Below are positions 10,043 to 19,483 of a stretch of DNA of 47,328 bases, one piece after another. Every line of letters starts with the position of its first letter. Positions within the stretch are counted from its first letter, which is position 1. The stretch is taken from contig DATAHN010000037.1 in assembly GCA_036263155.1 (NCBI GenBank), positions 1 to 47,328 on the forward strand. Reading direction: 5' to 3'. Below the pieces are notes generated by a model. That model had not been told where the DNA came from. It searched no databases and saw only the letters and a list, made by a program, of their open reading frames with translations. Position numbers and translations under genes: made by a program. Origin of the DNA: DASUBN01 sp036263155. Its GTDB lineage: Bacteria > Pseudomonadota > Gammaproteobacteria > Natronospirales > REEB76.

Positions 10043-11005
10043 TTATGCCGGTAAATGCGCCCGCAGGTGGCTGGTGATGCGGTGATCGACCCAGCGGCGC
10101 GGCTTCAGCAGCGGGCCGTCCACGAAACCCACGTGGCCGCCATGGCGGGTGAGCTCGAAGGTCACCGCCGGTGAGAGTTCCTCGGGAGTTGGCACGACCT
10201 TGGGGGTCATGAACGGGTCATCCTCGGAGTGCACCACCAGGGTCGGTACCTTGATGTGCTTGAGGTAGGGCTTGCTGCTGGCGCGGGCATAGTAGTCGTC
10301 GGCGTCCTTGTAGCCGTGCAGCGGCGCGGTCATGGCATCGTCGAACTCGCGGAAGGTGCGCAGCTTGCCGATGTCCGGCAGCACGATGGGCGACTTGACA
10401 CGCTGGAACTTGCGCATGGCGGAGCGCTTCATGCGCCCCATCAGCTCCCACATGTAGAGCCGCGAGAGACCCTTGCCGATGGCCTCGGAGCAGACCGCGA
10501 GGTCGAAGGGCACCGACACTGCCACCCCCGTGGTGAGGCGCGAGGCGTTGGGGCTCTCGCCCAGCCACTTGAGCAGCACGTTGCCGCCCAGGGAATAGCC
10601 CACCGCCGCCAGCGGCGTGTTGGGCTCGCGCTGCTTGAGCAGGCCCGTGAAGTACTCCACGTCCTGGGTGAAGCCGGAGTGGTAGCCGATGGGCAGGCGG
10701 TTAGGCTCGCCGCTGCAGCCGCGGAAGTAGGGGAGCGCGCCGCGGAAGCCCAGCTCGTGCAGGCGGAGCATGATGTTGCAGGCGTAGCGGGAGCGGATCG
10801 AGCCCTCGAGGCCGTGCAGCACGATGACGATGGGGCCGTCCGTGCCGGTGGTCCAGTCCACGTCCAGGAAGTCCCCGTCCGGCAGCTCGAGACGCTCGCG
10901 CCGCAGTTCCAGCTTCGGGCGGGGGAACAGTACGTTGGGCACTACGGTCTGGAAGTGCCGGTTGCGCCACAATCCCTGTGGCTTGAACTCGCTGTCTATG
11001 ATCAT
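10043..11005 (-). CDS. YheT-type alpha/beta hydrolase
   Basis: 320 residues of the UPF0017/YheT family of alpha/beta-fold esterases, whose physiological substrate is unsettled. Seen: the cap-proximal opening LWRNRHFQTVVPNVLFPRP, the oxyanion region HGLEGSIRSRY, the nucleophile elbow GYSLGG (Ser138), an acid in HSEDDPF and a His in RHGGHVGF. No signal peptide, so probably cytoplasmic. The ATG at 11005 matches the family N-terminus. It lies 32 nt downstream of acs on the same strand and may be co-transcribed with it. Its 3' end faces pnp across a shared terminator. Confidence 0.9.
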   Translation of the reverse strand: MIIDSEFKPQGLWRNRHFQTVVPNVLFPRPKLELRRERLELPDGDFLDVDWTTGTDGPIVIVLHGLEGSIRSRYACNIMLRLHELGFRGALPYFRGCSGEPNRLPIGYHSGFTQDVEYFTGLLKQREPNTPLAAVGYSLGGNVLLKWLGESPNASRLTTGVAVSVPFDLAVCSEAIGKGLSRLYMWELMGRMKRSAMRKFQRVKSPIVLPDIGKLRTFREFDDAMTAPLHGYKDADDYYARASSKPYLKHIKVPTLVVHSEDDPFMTPKVVPTPEELSPAVTFELTRHGGHVGFVDGPLLKPRRWVDHRITSHLRAHLPA

Positions 11006-11037
11006 GGCAATCGTCCTTGTTGAGGGCCTTGGCCCTT

Positions 11038-13005
<1,968 letters not shown>

Positions 13006-13174
13006 GAGGGCCTCGAAATGGATTCTTGGGAGAATTCTTCGGGTCGGCCTTACCTTAGTACAGCTAGATGGTGGCCTCCAACGAAGCGTGAAGTAAATCG
13101 GGTCAATACCTCAGGAAATCAAGATAGACTTCCTTATATAACAATGGGATACCCTGTATTCATCACTGAAATTC
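13006..13174 (-). promoter_or_regulatory. AT-rich intergenic region upstream of acs
   Basis: 169 nt between gluQ (same strand, upstream) and acs. Base composition drops sharply, with TTATATAA-like sequence near 13134-13141, and several TTGA hexamers read on the minus strand. There is no convincing -35/-10 pair at 16-18 bp and no clear CRP palindrome. Listed as the likely acs control region only by position and composition. Confidence 0.35.
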
Positions 13175-14065
13175 TCAGTCGATACGAAGCTGCCTTAGGC
13201 CCTTGAGCGTGCCCGGCTGCCAGTTGGCCCGAGCCCAAGCCCAGACCTCTTCTATAGATGCGTGCTGGAGCGATTGAGGTGGCAACTGGCGCAGTTGCAC
13301 CAGGGCCTGCCACAGGGTGGGACCCGGTCGGGAAAGCTCCAGGGGCGCCGCCTGGGTCTGTTTGCTGAGCTTCTCGCCGGCCTGGTTCACTGCCACCGGC
13401 AGGTGCATATAGATAGGGTGCGGCAGGCCGAGCAGGGTCTGTAGATGAAGCTGCCGGGGGGTGGAGAGCAGGAGGTCCGCACCCCTCACCACGTGGCTGA
13501 CGCCGGACCAGGCATCGTCCAGCACCACCGCCAGTTGGTAGGCATGGCAGCCGTCGGCCCGCCGGACTATGAAGTCGCCGATGTCACGGTTGAGGTCCTG
13601 GCAGATGCGTCCCTGCAGCCGGTCTTCGAAGCAGAGGTCGCCGGCGGGCACCTTGAGGCGCAGCGCCCGGGCACTGCGGCCTTCCGGCAGGCCGGCGCGG
13701 CAGGTGCCGGGATAGATGGGTCCTTCGATGCCGGCCAGGGCGCTGTCGGCGATCTCACTGCGGGAACAGGCGCAGGGGAAGGCCGCCCCGTCCCGGACCA
13801 ACTGTGCCAACGCTTCCTCATAAGCCTCGGACCGGCTGCTCTGGTAGAGCACAGCCCCATCCCATTCGAAACCCAGCAGCGTCAGCGCCCGCAGGATCTC
13901 GTCGGCGGCGCCCGGCACTTCCCGCGGGCCGTCCAGGTCTTCCATGCGCAGTAGCCAGCGCCCGCCGTGGGCGCGGGCATCCAGACAGCTGCCGAGGGCC
14001 GCCAGGAGGGAGCCGGTATGGAGAGGGCCAGTTGGGGAAGGGGCGAAGCGCCCGACGTAATTCAT
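13175..14065 (-). CDS. gluQ: Glutamyl-Q tRNA(Asp) synthetase
   Basis: 296 residues, a stand-alone catalytic-domain paralogue of GluRS without an anticodon-binding domain. It glutamylates the queuosine at position 34 of tRNA-Asp. Class I signatures are HTGS at 16-19 and KLSKQ in place of KMSKS. The zinc site is C98-x-C100, Tyr118 and C122, as in E. coli GluQ. Context fits: it is downstream of dksA, as in enterics, and queF, which makes the queuosine precursor, is the next gene beyond dksA. A terminator (14169-14195) separates it from dksA, so it may be expressed by read-through or by an undetected promoter. Confidence 0.94.
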   Translation of the reverse strand: MNYVGRFAPSPTGPLHTGSLLAALGSCLDARAHGGRWLLRMEDLDGPREVPGAADEILRALTLLGFEWDGAVLYQSSRSEAYEEALAQLVRDGAAFPCACSRSEIADSALAGIEGPIYPGTCRAGLPEGRSARALRLKVPAGDLCFEDRLQGRICQDLNRDIGDFIVRRADGCHAYQLAVVLDDAWSGVSHVVRGADLLLSTPRQLHLQTLLGLPHPIYMHLPVAVNQAGEKLSKQTQAAPLELSRPGPTLWQALVQLRQLPPQSLQHASIEEVWAWARANWQPGTLKGLRQLRID

Positions 14066-14168
14066 GTGACTGATAGTACTAAAAGAAAAAGGGCGAGCCG
14101 CACAGCGGCGAGCGGGTTGTCGGGAACAGCCCTGGATACTTCGCAGGGATGCTTAAACCTAGCCCTTT

Positions 14169-14195
14169 AAAAAGAAAAAGGCCCTCGAAGGGCCT
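14169..14195 (-). terminator. Intrinsic terminator after dksA
   Basis: On the minus strand a 7-bp stem AGGCCCT/AGGGCCT with loop TCG, followed by TTTTCTTTTT. It lies 23 nt past the dksA stop, between dksA and gluQ. Confidence 0.88.
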
Positions 14196-14217
14196 CATTC
14201 TATGCAGAGTGGCTTCT

Positions 14218-14763
14218 TCAGCCCCCCATCTGCTTTTCCCGAATCTCATCCAGTTGCTTGCAGTCGATGCACTGGGTGGCGGTGGGGCGGGCCTCCAGGC
14301 GGCGGATGCCGATCTCGACGCCGCAGGTCTCGCAGAAGCCGTAGTCGTTGGCATCCAGATTGCCCAGGGCCTCGTCGATCTTCTTGATGAGCTTGCGCTC
14401 GCGATCGCGGGTGCGCAGTTCCAGGCTGAACTCGGATTCCTGGGTGGCCCGGTCGTTAGGATCCGGGAAGTTGGCGGCCTCGTCCTGCATGTGGTGCACG
14501 GTACGGTCCACTTCCTCCATCAGCTCTCGCTTCCAGCCCTGCAGGATGTTGCGGAAGTGCGCCCGCTGGGCGTCGTTCATGTAGGGCTCGCCCTTCTTGA
14601 GGGGATAGGGCGTGAAGCCGCGGAACATGTCGCCGGCACCACGGGAAGCAGTCTTCCGGGGGGCGGGCTTGGCCGGAGCTTTCTTGGCAGCCGCCTTCGG
14701 CGCCGCCTTGGGGGTGGCCTTCTTGGCGGGCTTGGCGGGGGCGGCTTTCTTCTTAGCCGGCAT
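14218..14763 (-). CDS. dksA: RNA polymerase-binding transcription factor DksA
   Basis: 181 residues versus 151 in E. coli. DksA enters the RNA polymerase secondary channel and works with ppGpp on stable-RNA and amino-acid promoters. The coiled-coil tip keeps both key acids (FPDPNDRA), and the zinc finger has all four cysteines (144, 147, 165, 168; CETCG and CIDC). The extra length is an N-terminal tail of about 40 residues rich in Lys, Ala and Pro, resembling histone H1-like tails. The ATG at 14763 has AGGAG upstream and its own promoter at 14800-14828. An internal start at MNDAQRAHF would remove the tail and part of the conserved N-terminus, so the long form is preferred. Confidence 0.95.
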   Translation of the reverse strand: MPAKKKAAPAKPAKKATPKAAPKAAAKKAPAKPAPRKTASRGAGDMFRGFTPYPLKKGEPYMNDAQRAHFRNILQGWKRELMEEVDRTVHHMQDEAANFPDPNDRATQESEFSLELRTRDRERKLIKKIDEALGNLDANDYGFCETCGVEIGIRRLEARPTATQCIDCKQLDEIREKQMGG

Positions 14764-14799
14764 TGGGGGGCTCCTGGGCCTGATTAAAAAGCGGGCGGT

Positions 14800-14828
14800 G
14801 TTATACCGGATTGGCCGGGGGGCCGCAA
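14800..14828 (-). promoter_or_regulatory. dksA promoter
   Basis: Minus-strand -35 TTGCGG (14828-14823), 17-bp GC-rich spacer, -10 TATAAC (14805-14800). Initiation falls about 30 nt before the dksA ATG, downstream of the queF stop. Confidence 0.7.
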
Positions 14829-14839
14829 GTTTACCGGTT

Positions 14840-15229
14840 CTAGGGCAGGGCCACCGCGGGCGGGGCCTGCCAGCCGGGGGCGCGGTGCTCCGCCACCACC
14901 GTGGTGAAGATCCCGCCGCGCACGTTGAACTCCGCGCTGAGGCGCATGAACTTGGGCGACAGGGTCCGGGACAGGTCGTCGAGGATACGGTTGGTCACGT
15001 CCTCGTGGAAGTGGCCCTCGTCACGGAAGCTCCACATGTAGAGCTTGAGCGCTTTCAGCTCCACGCAGAGCTTGTCGGGGACGTACTCCAATAGCATCTC
15101 GGCGAAGTCCGGCTGCCCGGTCTTGGGACACAGGCAGGTGAACTCAGGCACGCGGATGCGGATGGTATAATCCCTTCCTTCGCGCGGGTTGGGAAAAGTC
15201 TCGAGTTCTTTGCTGGGTCGGGTGGTCAT
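14840..15229 (-). CDS. queF: NADPH-dependent 7-cyano-7-deazaguanine reductase QueF (short type)
   Basis: 129 residues, the single-domain (type I, B. subtilis-like) form and not the roughly 280-residue tandem form of E. coli. It reduces preQ0 to preQ1 in queuosine biosynthesis. Cys34 in FTCLCPKTGQPDF should form the thioimide with the substrate. The QueF motif is ELKALKLYMWSFRDEGHFHE. Divergent from smc across 89 nt. Only dksA separates it from gluQ, another queuosine-related gene. Confidence 0.95.
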   Translation of the reverse strand: MTTRPSKELETFPNPREGRDYTIRIRVPEFTCLCPKTGQPDFAEMLLEYVPDKLCVELKALKLYMWSFRDEGHFHEDVTNRILDDLSRTLSPKFMRLSAEFNVRGGIFTTVVAEHRAPGWQAPPAVALP

Positions 15230-15318
15230 CAGGGGCCATCTGGCTCTGCGTTTCCGGGGCGGCGATACTTTACACTACCCGCTCAATACTGGCCATTTTT
15301 GCAGCACTGGCGAGGCAC
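15230..15318. promoter_or_regulatory. Divergent queF/smc intergenic region
   Basis: 89 nt between two outward-reading starts, so promoters for both are expected here. A TACACT (15271-15276) could serve as -10 for smc, but the matching -35 is poor. No riboswitch-like preQ1 motif could be made out upstream of queF. Confidence 0.35.
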
Positions 15319-18300
15319 ATGCGGCTCTCCAAGATAAAGCTCGTGGGGTTCAAATCCTTCGTGGATCCCACCCTGATCCATTTCCCCAGCAACCTCGTGG
15401 GCATCGTCGGTCCCAACGGCTGCGGCAAGTCCAACGTCATCGATGCGGTGCGCTGGGTACTGGGCGAGACCTCCGCCAAGAACCTGCGCGGCGACTCCAT
15501 GGCGGACGTGATCTTCAACGGCTCCTCTGCCAGGAAGCCGGTGGGCACCGCGTCCATCGAACTCATGTTCGACAACTCAGACGGCGCGCTCGGCGGCCAG
15601 TACGCGAACTACGCGGAAGTGTCGGTGCGCCGCGAGGTGGTGCGCGACGGCACCTCCAACTACTACCTGAACGGCGTGCGCTGCCGCCGCCGCGATATCA
15701 CTGACCTGTTCCTGGGTACCGGCCTGGGGCCCCGTAGCTACGCGATCATCGAGCAGGGCACCATCTCGCGCCTCGTCGAGTCCAAGCCGGACGAGCTGCG
15801 CGTGTTCCTGGAGGAAGCTGCCGGCATCTCCAAATATAAGGAGCGCCGCCGCGAGACGGAGAACCGCATCCAGCACACCAAGGAGAACGTGGAGCGGCTC
15901 AATGACCTGCGCGACGAGGTGGAGAAGCAGATCGAGCGGCTGCAGCGCCAGGCGCGCGCCGCTGAACGGTACAAGGAACTGAGCGAGGAGAAGCGCAAGA
16001 CCAAGGCCGAGTTGCAGGCGCTCAATTGGAAGACGCTGGACGCCGACGTGGGGCAGAAGGACTCCATCATCCGCGAGCGTGAGACCTCGCTCGAAGCGGC
16101 GGTCGCCGAGCAGCGCTCCATCGAGAGCGACATCGAGAAGGCGCGGGTGCGCCATGACGAGTCCGCCGACTCCTTCAACCAGGTGCAGGGCCGCTTCTAC
16201 GAAGTGGGTGCCGCCATCGCCCGCGCCGAGCAGGCCTTGCAGCACGCACGCGAGCTGCGCAAGCGCCAGCAGTCGGAACTGGAGCAGACCGAGGCCCAGT
16301 GGCACGAGTTGAACGGCCACATCACCCGCGACAAGCAGCAGGTGGAGACCCTCGGCGCCGAGATCACCAGCCTCGAGCCCGCGTTCGATGCGGCCAAGCA
16401 GGCTGAGAGCCGCGCCGCCGAGGCGCTGGCCCAGGCCGAGAAGGCCATGCAGGACTGGCAGACCAACTGGGAAGCCTTCAACAAGGGCGTGAGCGACCAC
16501 ACCCAGACCGCCGAGGTGGGCCGCGCCCAGGTGGAGCAGCTCGAACGCCAGCTCATGCAGATGCTGCAGCGCCGCGAGCGCGTCGAGGCGGAGCGCAAGC
16601 AGTACGCCGCCGACCAGCAGCAACAGGCCCTCACCAACCTCGAGGGCGAGGCGCAGGCGGCGGAAGCGAAGCTGCAGCGCCTGCAGAACGAGCTCGCCGA
16701 GATACTGAAGGACCTGGAGGCCCGCCGCGCTCAGGAGCAGCAGGCGTCCCGCGCGCTGCATGAGCTGCGCAGCAAGCTGGAGGACAACCGCGGCCGCGTG
16801 GCGTCCCTGGAAGCGCTGCAGCAGGCGGCGCTGGGCAAGAGCCGCGAGCAGGTGAATGCCTGGCTCAAGCAGAAGCGCCTGGATTCCTCGCCGCGCCTCG
16901 CCGAGAAGCTGAGCGTGGACGCGGGCTGGGAACGCGCCGTTGAGACGGTGCTGGGCTGGCACCTCGAAGCGCTGGTGGTCAGCGAGTCCGCGCCCAGGCC
17001 GGAAGAGCTGGCTGGCCTCACGGCCGGTTCCATGACCTTCATCGAGACCGCGGAGCAGGCGGCACCCGGCCAGGGCCTGATGCAGAAGGTGAAGGGCCCG
17101 GCGGCACTGACCGATTTCCTGCGGGGGGTGCAGGTGGCCGATTCCCTGGCGGAGGCGCTGCAGCAGCGCTCGCGCCTGGGTGAGGGCGAGTCCGTCATCA
17201 CACGCGACGGCATGTGGCTCGGGCGCCACTGGCTGCGGGTGATCCGCGACAACGACGAGCGCGCCGGCGTGCTGGCCCGCGAGCAGGAGCTGCGCAACCT
17301 CAAGCAGCAGCTCACCGACAACGAGAAGGCGGCCGCGGAGCTCGCGGCAAAGCTCGACGGCCAGAAGGCCGACATCAAGGAGCTTGAGACCCGCCGTGAG
17401 CTCCTGCAGATGGACGTGAACCGCGCCAACCGCGAGGCCGCGGACGCGCAGGCCAAGTTCAAGGCCGCGCGCTCCACCCAGGAGCAGATCGCCGCACGCC
17501 TAAAGACCCTGGAGAACGAAGCGGCGGAGATCGCCGGGCTCGTGTCCCAGGCGGAGCAGGACATAAAGGCCGCCCGCGGCCGCGTGGAAGGGGCGCTGAA
17601 GGCCCTCAAGGAGTTCGAGGACAAGCGCGCCGGCATCACCGGCGAGCGCGATGCCTTGCGCGCGAAGCTCGACGGCGAGCGCCAGAAGGCCGCCCGCGAG
17701 CGCGACGCGGCGCACGAGGCGGCCCTGAAACTGGAAGCGCGCCGCTCGCAGAAGGCCTCCACCGAGCAGGGCATGGTGCGCATGCAGTCGCAGGTGGCGC
17801 AGCTGGACCAGCGCCGCACCGAACTCAAGCGCTCCACCGAGGAAGCGCTGCAGCCCATGCACGTGCAGGAGCAGGAGCTGAAGGGCATGCTCGACAAGCG
17901 TACCCGCGTGGACGCGGAGCTGGCGGAAGCCCGCCGCGCCGTGGAAACGGTGGCGGAGCAGATGCGCCAGCTGGACCAGGCGCGCATGGTGCGCGAGCGC
18001 AAGGCCGAGGCCCTGCGCGAGGAAGTGCAGCGCCTGCGCCTCGACAGCCAGGAGGTGCGCGTCAAGCGCGAGACCATCGTGGCGCAGCTCAAGGAAGATG
18101 GCTTCGAGCTGCAACAGGTGATCGAAGGCACGTCCGAGGGCGCGGAGGTCGGCGCCTGGGCCGAGAAGCTGGCGGAGACCGAGCAGCGCATCGCGCGCCT
18201 CGGCGACATCAACATGGCCGCCATCAGCGAGTATGCCGAGCAGTCCGAGCGCAAGCAGTACCTGGACGCACAGCTCGCCGACCTCACCGAGGCGCTCACC

Positions 18301-18813
18301 ATCCTCGAGGACGCGATCAAGCGCATCGACCGCGAGACCCGTACCCGCTTCAAGGAGACCTTCGACAAGGTCAACTCGGGGCTTTCCGCGAACTTCCCCA
18401 AGCTCTTCGGCGGCGGCCACGCCTACCTGGAGCTCACCGGCGAGGAGCTCCTGGACGCCGGCGTGGCCATCATGGCGCGCCCGCCGGGCAAGCGGAACAG
18501 CAGCATCCACCTGCTGTCGGGCGGCGAGAAGGCGCTCACCGCGGTGGCGCTGGTGTTCTCGATCTTCGAGCTCAACCCCGCGCCGTTCTGCATGCTGGAC
18601 GAGGTGGACGCGCCGCTGGACGAGGCCAACATCGGCCGCTTCTGCGACATGGTGCGCAGCATGTCGGACCGGGTGCAGTTCATCTTCATCAGCCACAACA
18701 AGAGCACCATGGAGATGTCGAACCAGCTGATGGGAGTCACCATGCACGAGCCGGGCGTATCGCGGCTGGTGGCGGTGGACGTGGAAGAAGCCGTGCGCAT
18801 CGCCGCCATGTAA
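15319..18813 (+). CDS. smc: Chromosome segregation protein SMC
   Basis: 1164 residues. This is the ATPase of the SMC-ScpAB condensin, which loads on DNA and extrudes loops for chromosome compaction and segregation. Seen: Walker A GPNGCGKS at 31-38, a long first coiled coil from about 165, a hinge around 500-660, a second coiled coil, the ABC signature LLSGGEKA near 1065-1072, and Walker B CMLDEVDAPLDE with the catalytic Glu at 1095. No break is found in either coil. The partner genes scpA and scpB are in this window at 26821-28378. First gene of an smc-zipA-ligA cluster, with an SD (AAGGAGG) for zipA right after its stop. Confidence 0.97.
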   Translation: MRLSKIKLVGFKSFVDPTLIHFPSNLVGIVGPNGCGKSNVIDAVRWVLGETSAKNLRGDSMADVIFNGSSARKPVGTASIELMFDNSDGALGGQYANYAEVSVRREVVRDGTSNYYLNGVRCRRRDITDLFLGTGLGPRSYAIIEQGTISRLVESKPDELRVFLEEAAGISKYKERRRETENRIQHTKENVERLNDLRDEVEKQIERLQRQARAAERYKELSEEKRKTKAELQALNWKTLDADVGQKDSIIRERETSLEAAVAEQRSIESDIEKARVRHDESADSFNQVQGRFYEVGAAIARAEQALQHARELRKRQQSELEQTEAQWHELNGHITRDKQQVETLGAEITSLEPAFDAAKQAESRAAEALAQAEKAMQDWQTNWEAFNKGVSDHTQTAEVGRAQVEQLERQLMQMLQRRERVEAERKQYAADQQQQALTNLEGEAQAAEAKLQRLQNELAEILKDLEARRAQEQQASRALHELRSKLEDNRGRVASLEALQQAALGKSREQVNAWLKQKRLDSSPRLAEKLSVDAGWERAVETVLGWHLEALVVSESAPRPEELAGLTAGSMTFIETAEQAAPGQGLMQKVKGPAALTDFLRGVQVADSLAEALQQRSRLGEGESVITRDGMWLGRHWLRVIRDNDERAGVLAREQELRNLKQQLTDNEKAAAELAAKLDGQKADIKELETRRELLQMDVNRANREAADAQAKFKAARSTQEQIAARLKTLENEAAEIAGLVSQAEQDIKAARGRVEGALKALKEFEDKRAGITGERDALRAKLDGERQKAARERDAAHEAALKLEARRSQKASTEQGMVRMQSQVAQLDQRRTELKRSTEEALQPMHVQEQELKGMLDKRTRVDAELAEARRAVETVAEQMRQLDQARMVRERKAEALREEVQRLRLDSQEVRVKRETIVAQLKEDGFELQQVIEGTSEGAEVGAWAEKLAETEQRIARLGDINMAAISEYAEQSERKQYLDAQLADLTEALTILEDAIKRIDRETRTRFKETFDKVNSGLSANFPKLFGGGHAYLELTGEELLDAGVAIMARPPGKRNSSIHLLSGGEKALTAVALVFSIFELNPAPFCMLDEVDAPLDEANIGRFCDMVRSMSDRVQFIFISHNKSTMEMSNQLMGVTMHEPGVSRLVAVDVEEAVRIAAM

Positions 18814-18822
18814 GGAGGCCGC

Positions 18823-19455
18823 GTGGAACTGCGCCTCATCCTGATCCTCATCGGCGCGGTCATCATCGCGGCCATCTGGCTGTTCTCGAAGCAGCGCGCG
18901 CCGGCGGCCCATGACCGGTCCGTACCGCGCTCCGCGCCCACCCTGGGCGAGGAATCCTTCCCCGAGGACGAGTTTCCCTCCGAGACCGTGCCCGGCAGCT
19001 CCGCCAAGAGCGCGCCGGTGCGCGAGCAGGGCGAGCAGCTCATCCTGGCGCTGCACGTCATGCCGCGCACGGAGGCGCACTTCGCCGGCGCCGCGCTACG
19101 CAAGGTCTTCGAGACCTGCAACCTGAAGTTCGGCCGCTACCATGCCTTCCACCGCCTGGAGGGCGGCGAGTCGGTGTTCAGCGTCGCCAACGTGGTGGAG
19201 CCCGGCACCTTCGATCCCGGGACACTGGACGCCAACGAGTATCCGGGCCTGACGCTGTTCATGCTGCTGCCGGGCCCGCGCGGCGGCGTGGCATCCTATG
19301 CCGACATGCTCGCCACCGCGCGGCAGCTCGCCCAGGCCTTGGACGGCGAGGTGCTGGACCAGGAACGCAGCACGCTGACGCGCCAGACCGCGCGCCACAT
19401 CCGCGAGCGCATCATCACCTTCGAGACCCAGCGCAAGCTCCGCCGTCCTTCCTGA
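18823..19455 (+). CDS. zipA: Cell division protein ZipA
   Basis: 210 residues, shorter than E. coli ZipA (328) because the linker is short. ZipA anchors FtsZ polymers to the inner membrane at the division site. A GTG start with a strong upstream AAGGAGG gives MELRLILILIGAVIIAAIWL, an N-terminal membrane anchor with outside-in topology. A variable charged linker (about 25-65) is followed by the C-terminal FtsZ-binding domain (LILALHVMPRTEAHFAGAAL to HIRERIITFETQRKL). Located between smc and ligA, a usual gammaproteobacterial order. Confidence 0.93.
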   Translation: MELRLILILIGAVIIAAIWLFSKQRAPAAHDRSVPRSAPTLGEESFPEDEFPSETVPGSSAKSAPVREQGEQLILALHVMPRTEAHFAGAALRKVFETCNLKFGRYHAFHRLEGGESVFSVANVVEPGTFDPGTLDANEYPGLTLFMLLPGPRGGVASYADMLATARQLAQALDGEVLDQERSTLTRQTARHIRERIITFETQRKLRRPS

Positions 19456-19483
19456 GTGCCGCCGCCGCGGGTAGACTGGAAGC

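Noticed and set aside
13006..13174. CRP site controlling acs
   Set aside because: E. coli acs is CRP-activated, but I found no TGTGA-N6-TCACA palindrome here.
14066..14110. Second terminator just upstream of gluQ (minus strand GC hairpin followed by T-rich sequence)
   Set aside because: The stem is only 5 bp and separated from the T-run by several bases, so it is too weak to call.
15230..15318. preQ1 riboswitch upstream of queF
   Set aside because: The short region lacks a recognisable preQ1 aptamer (stem-loop with A-rich tail overlapping the SD); it reads as a plain divergent promoter region.
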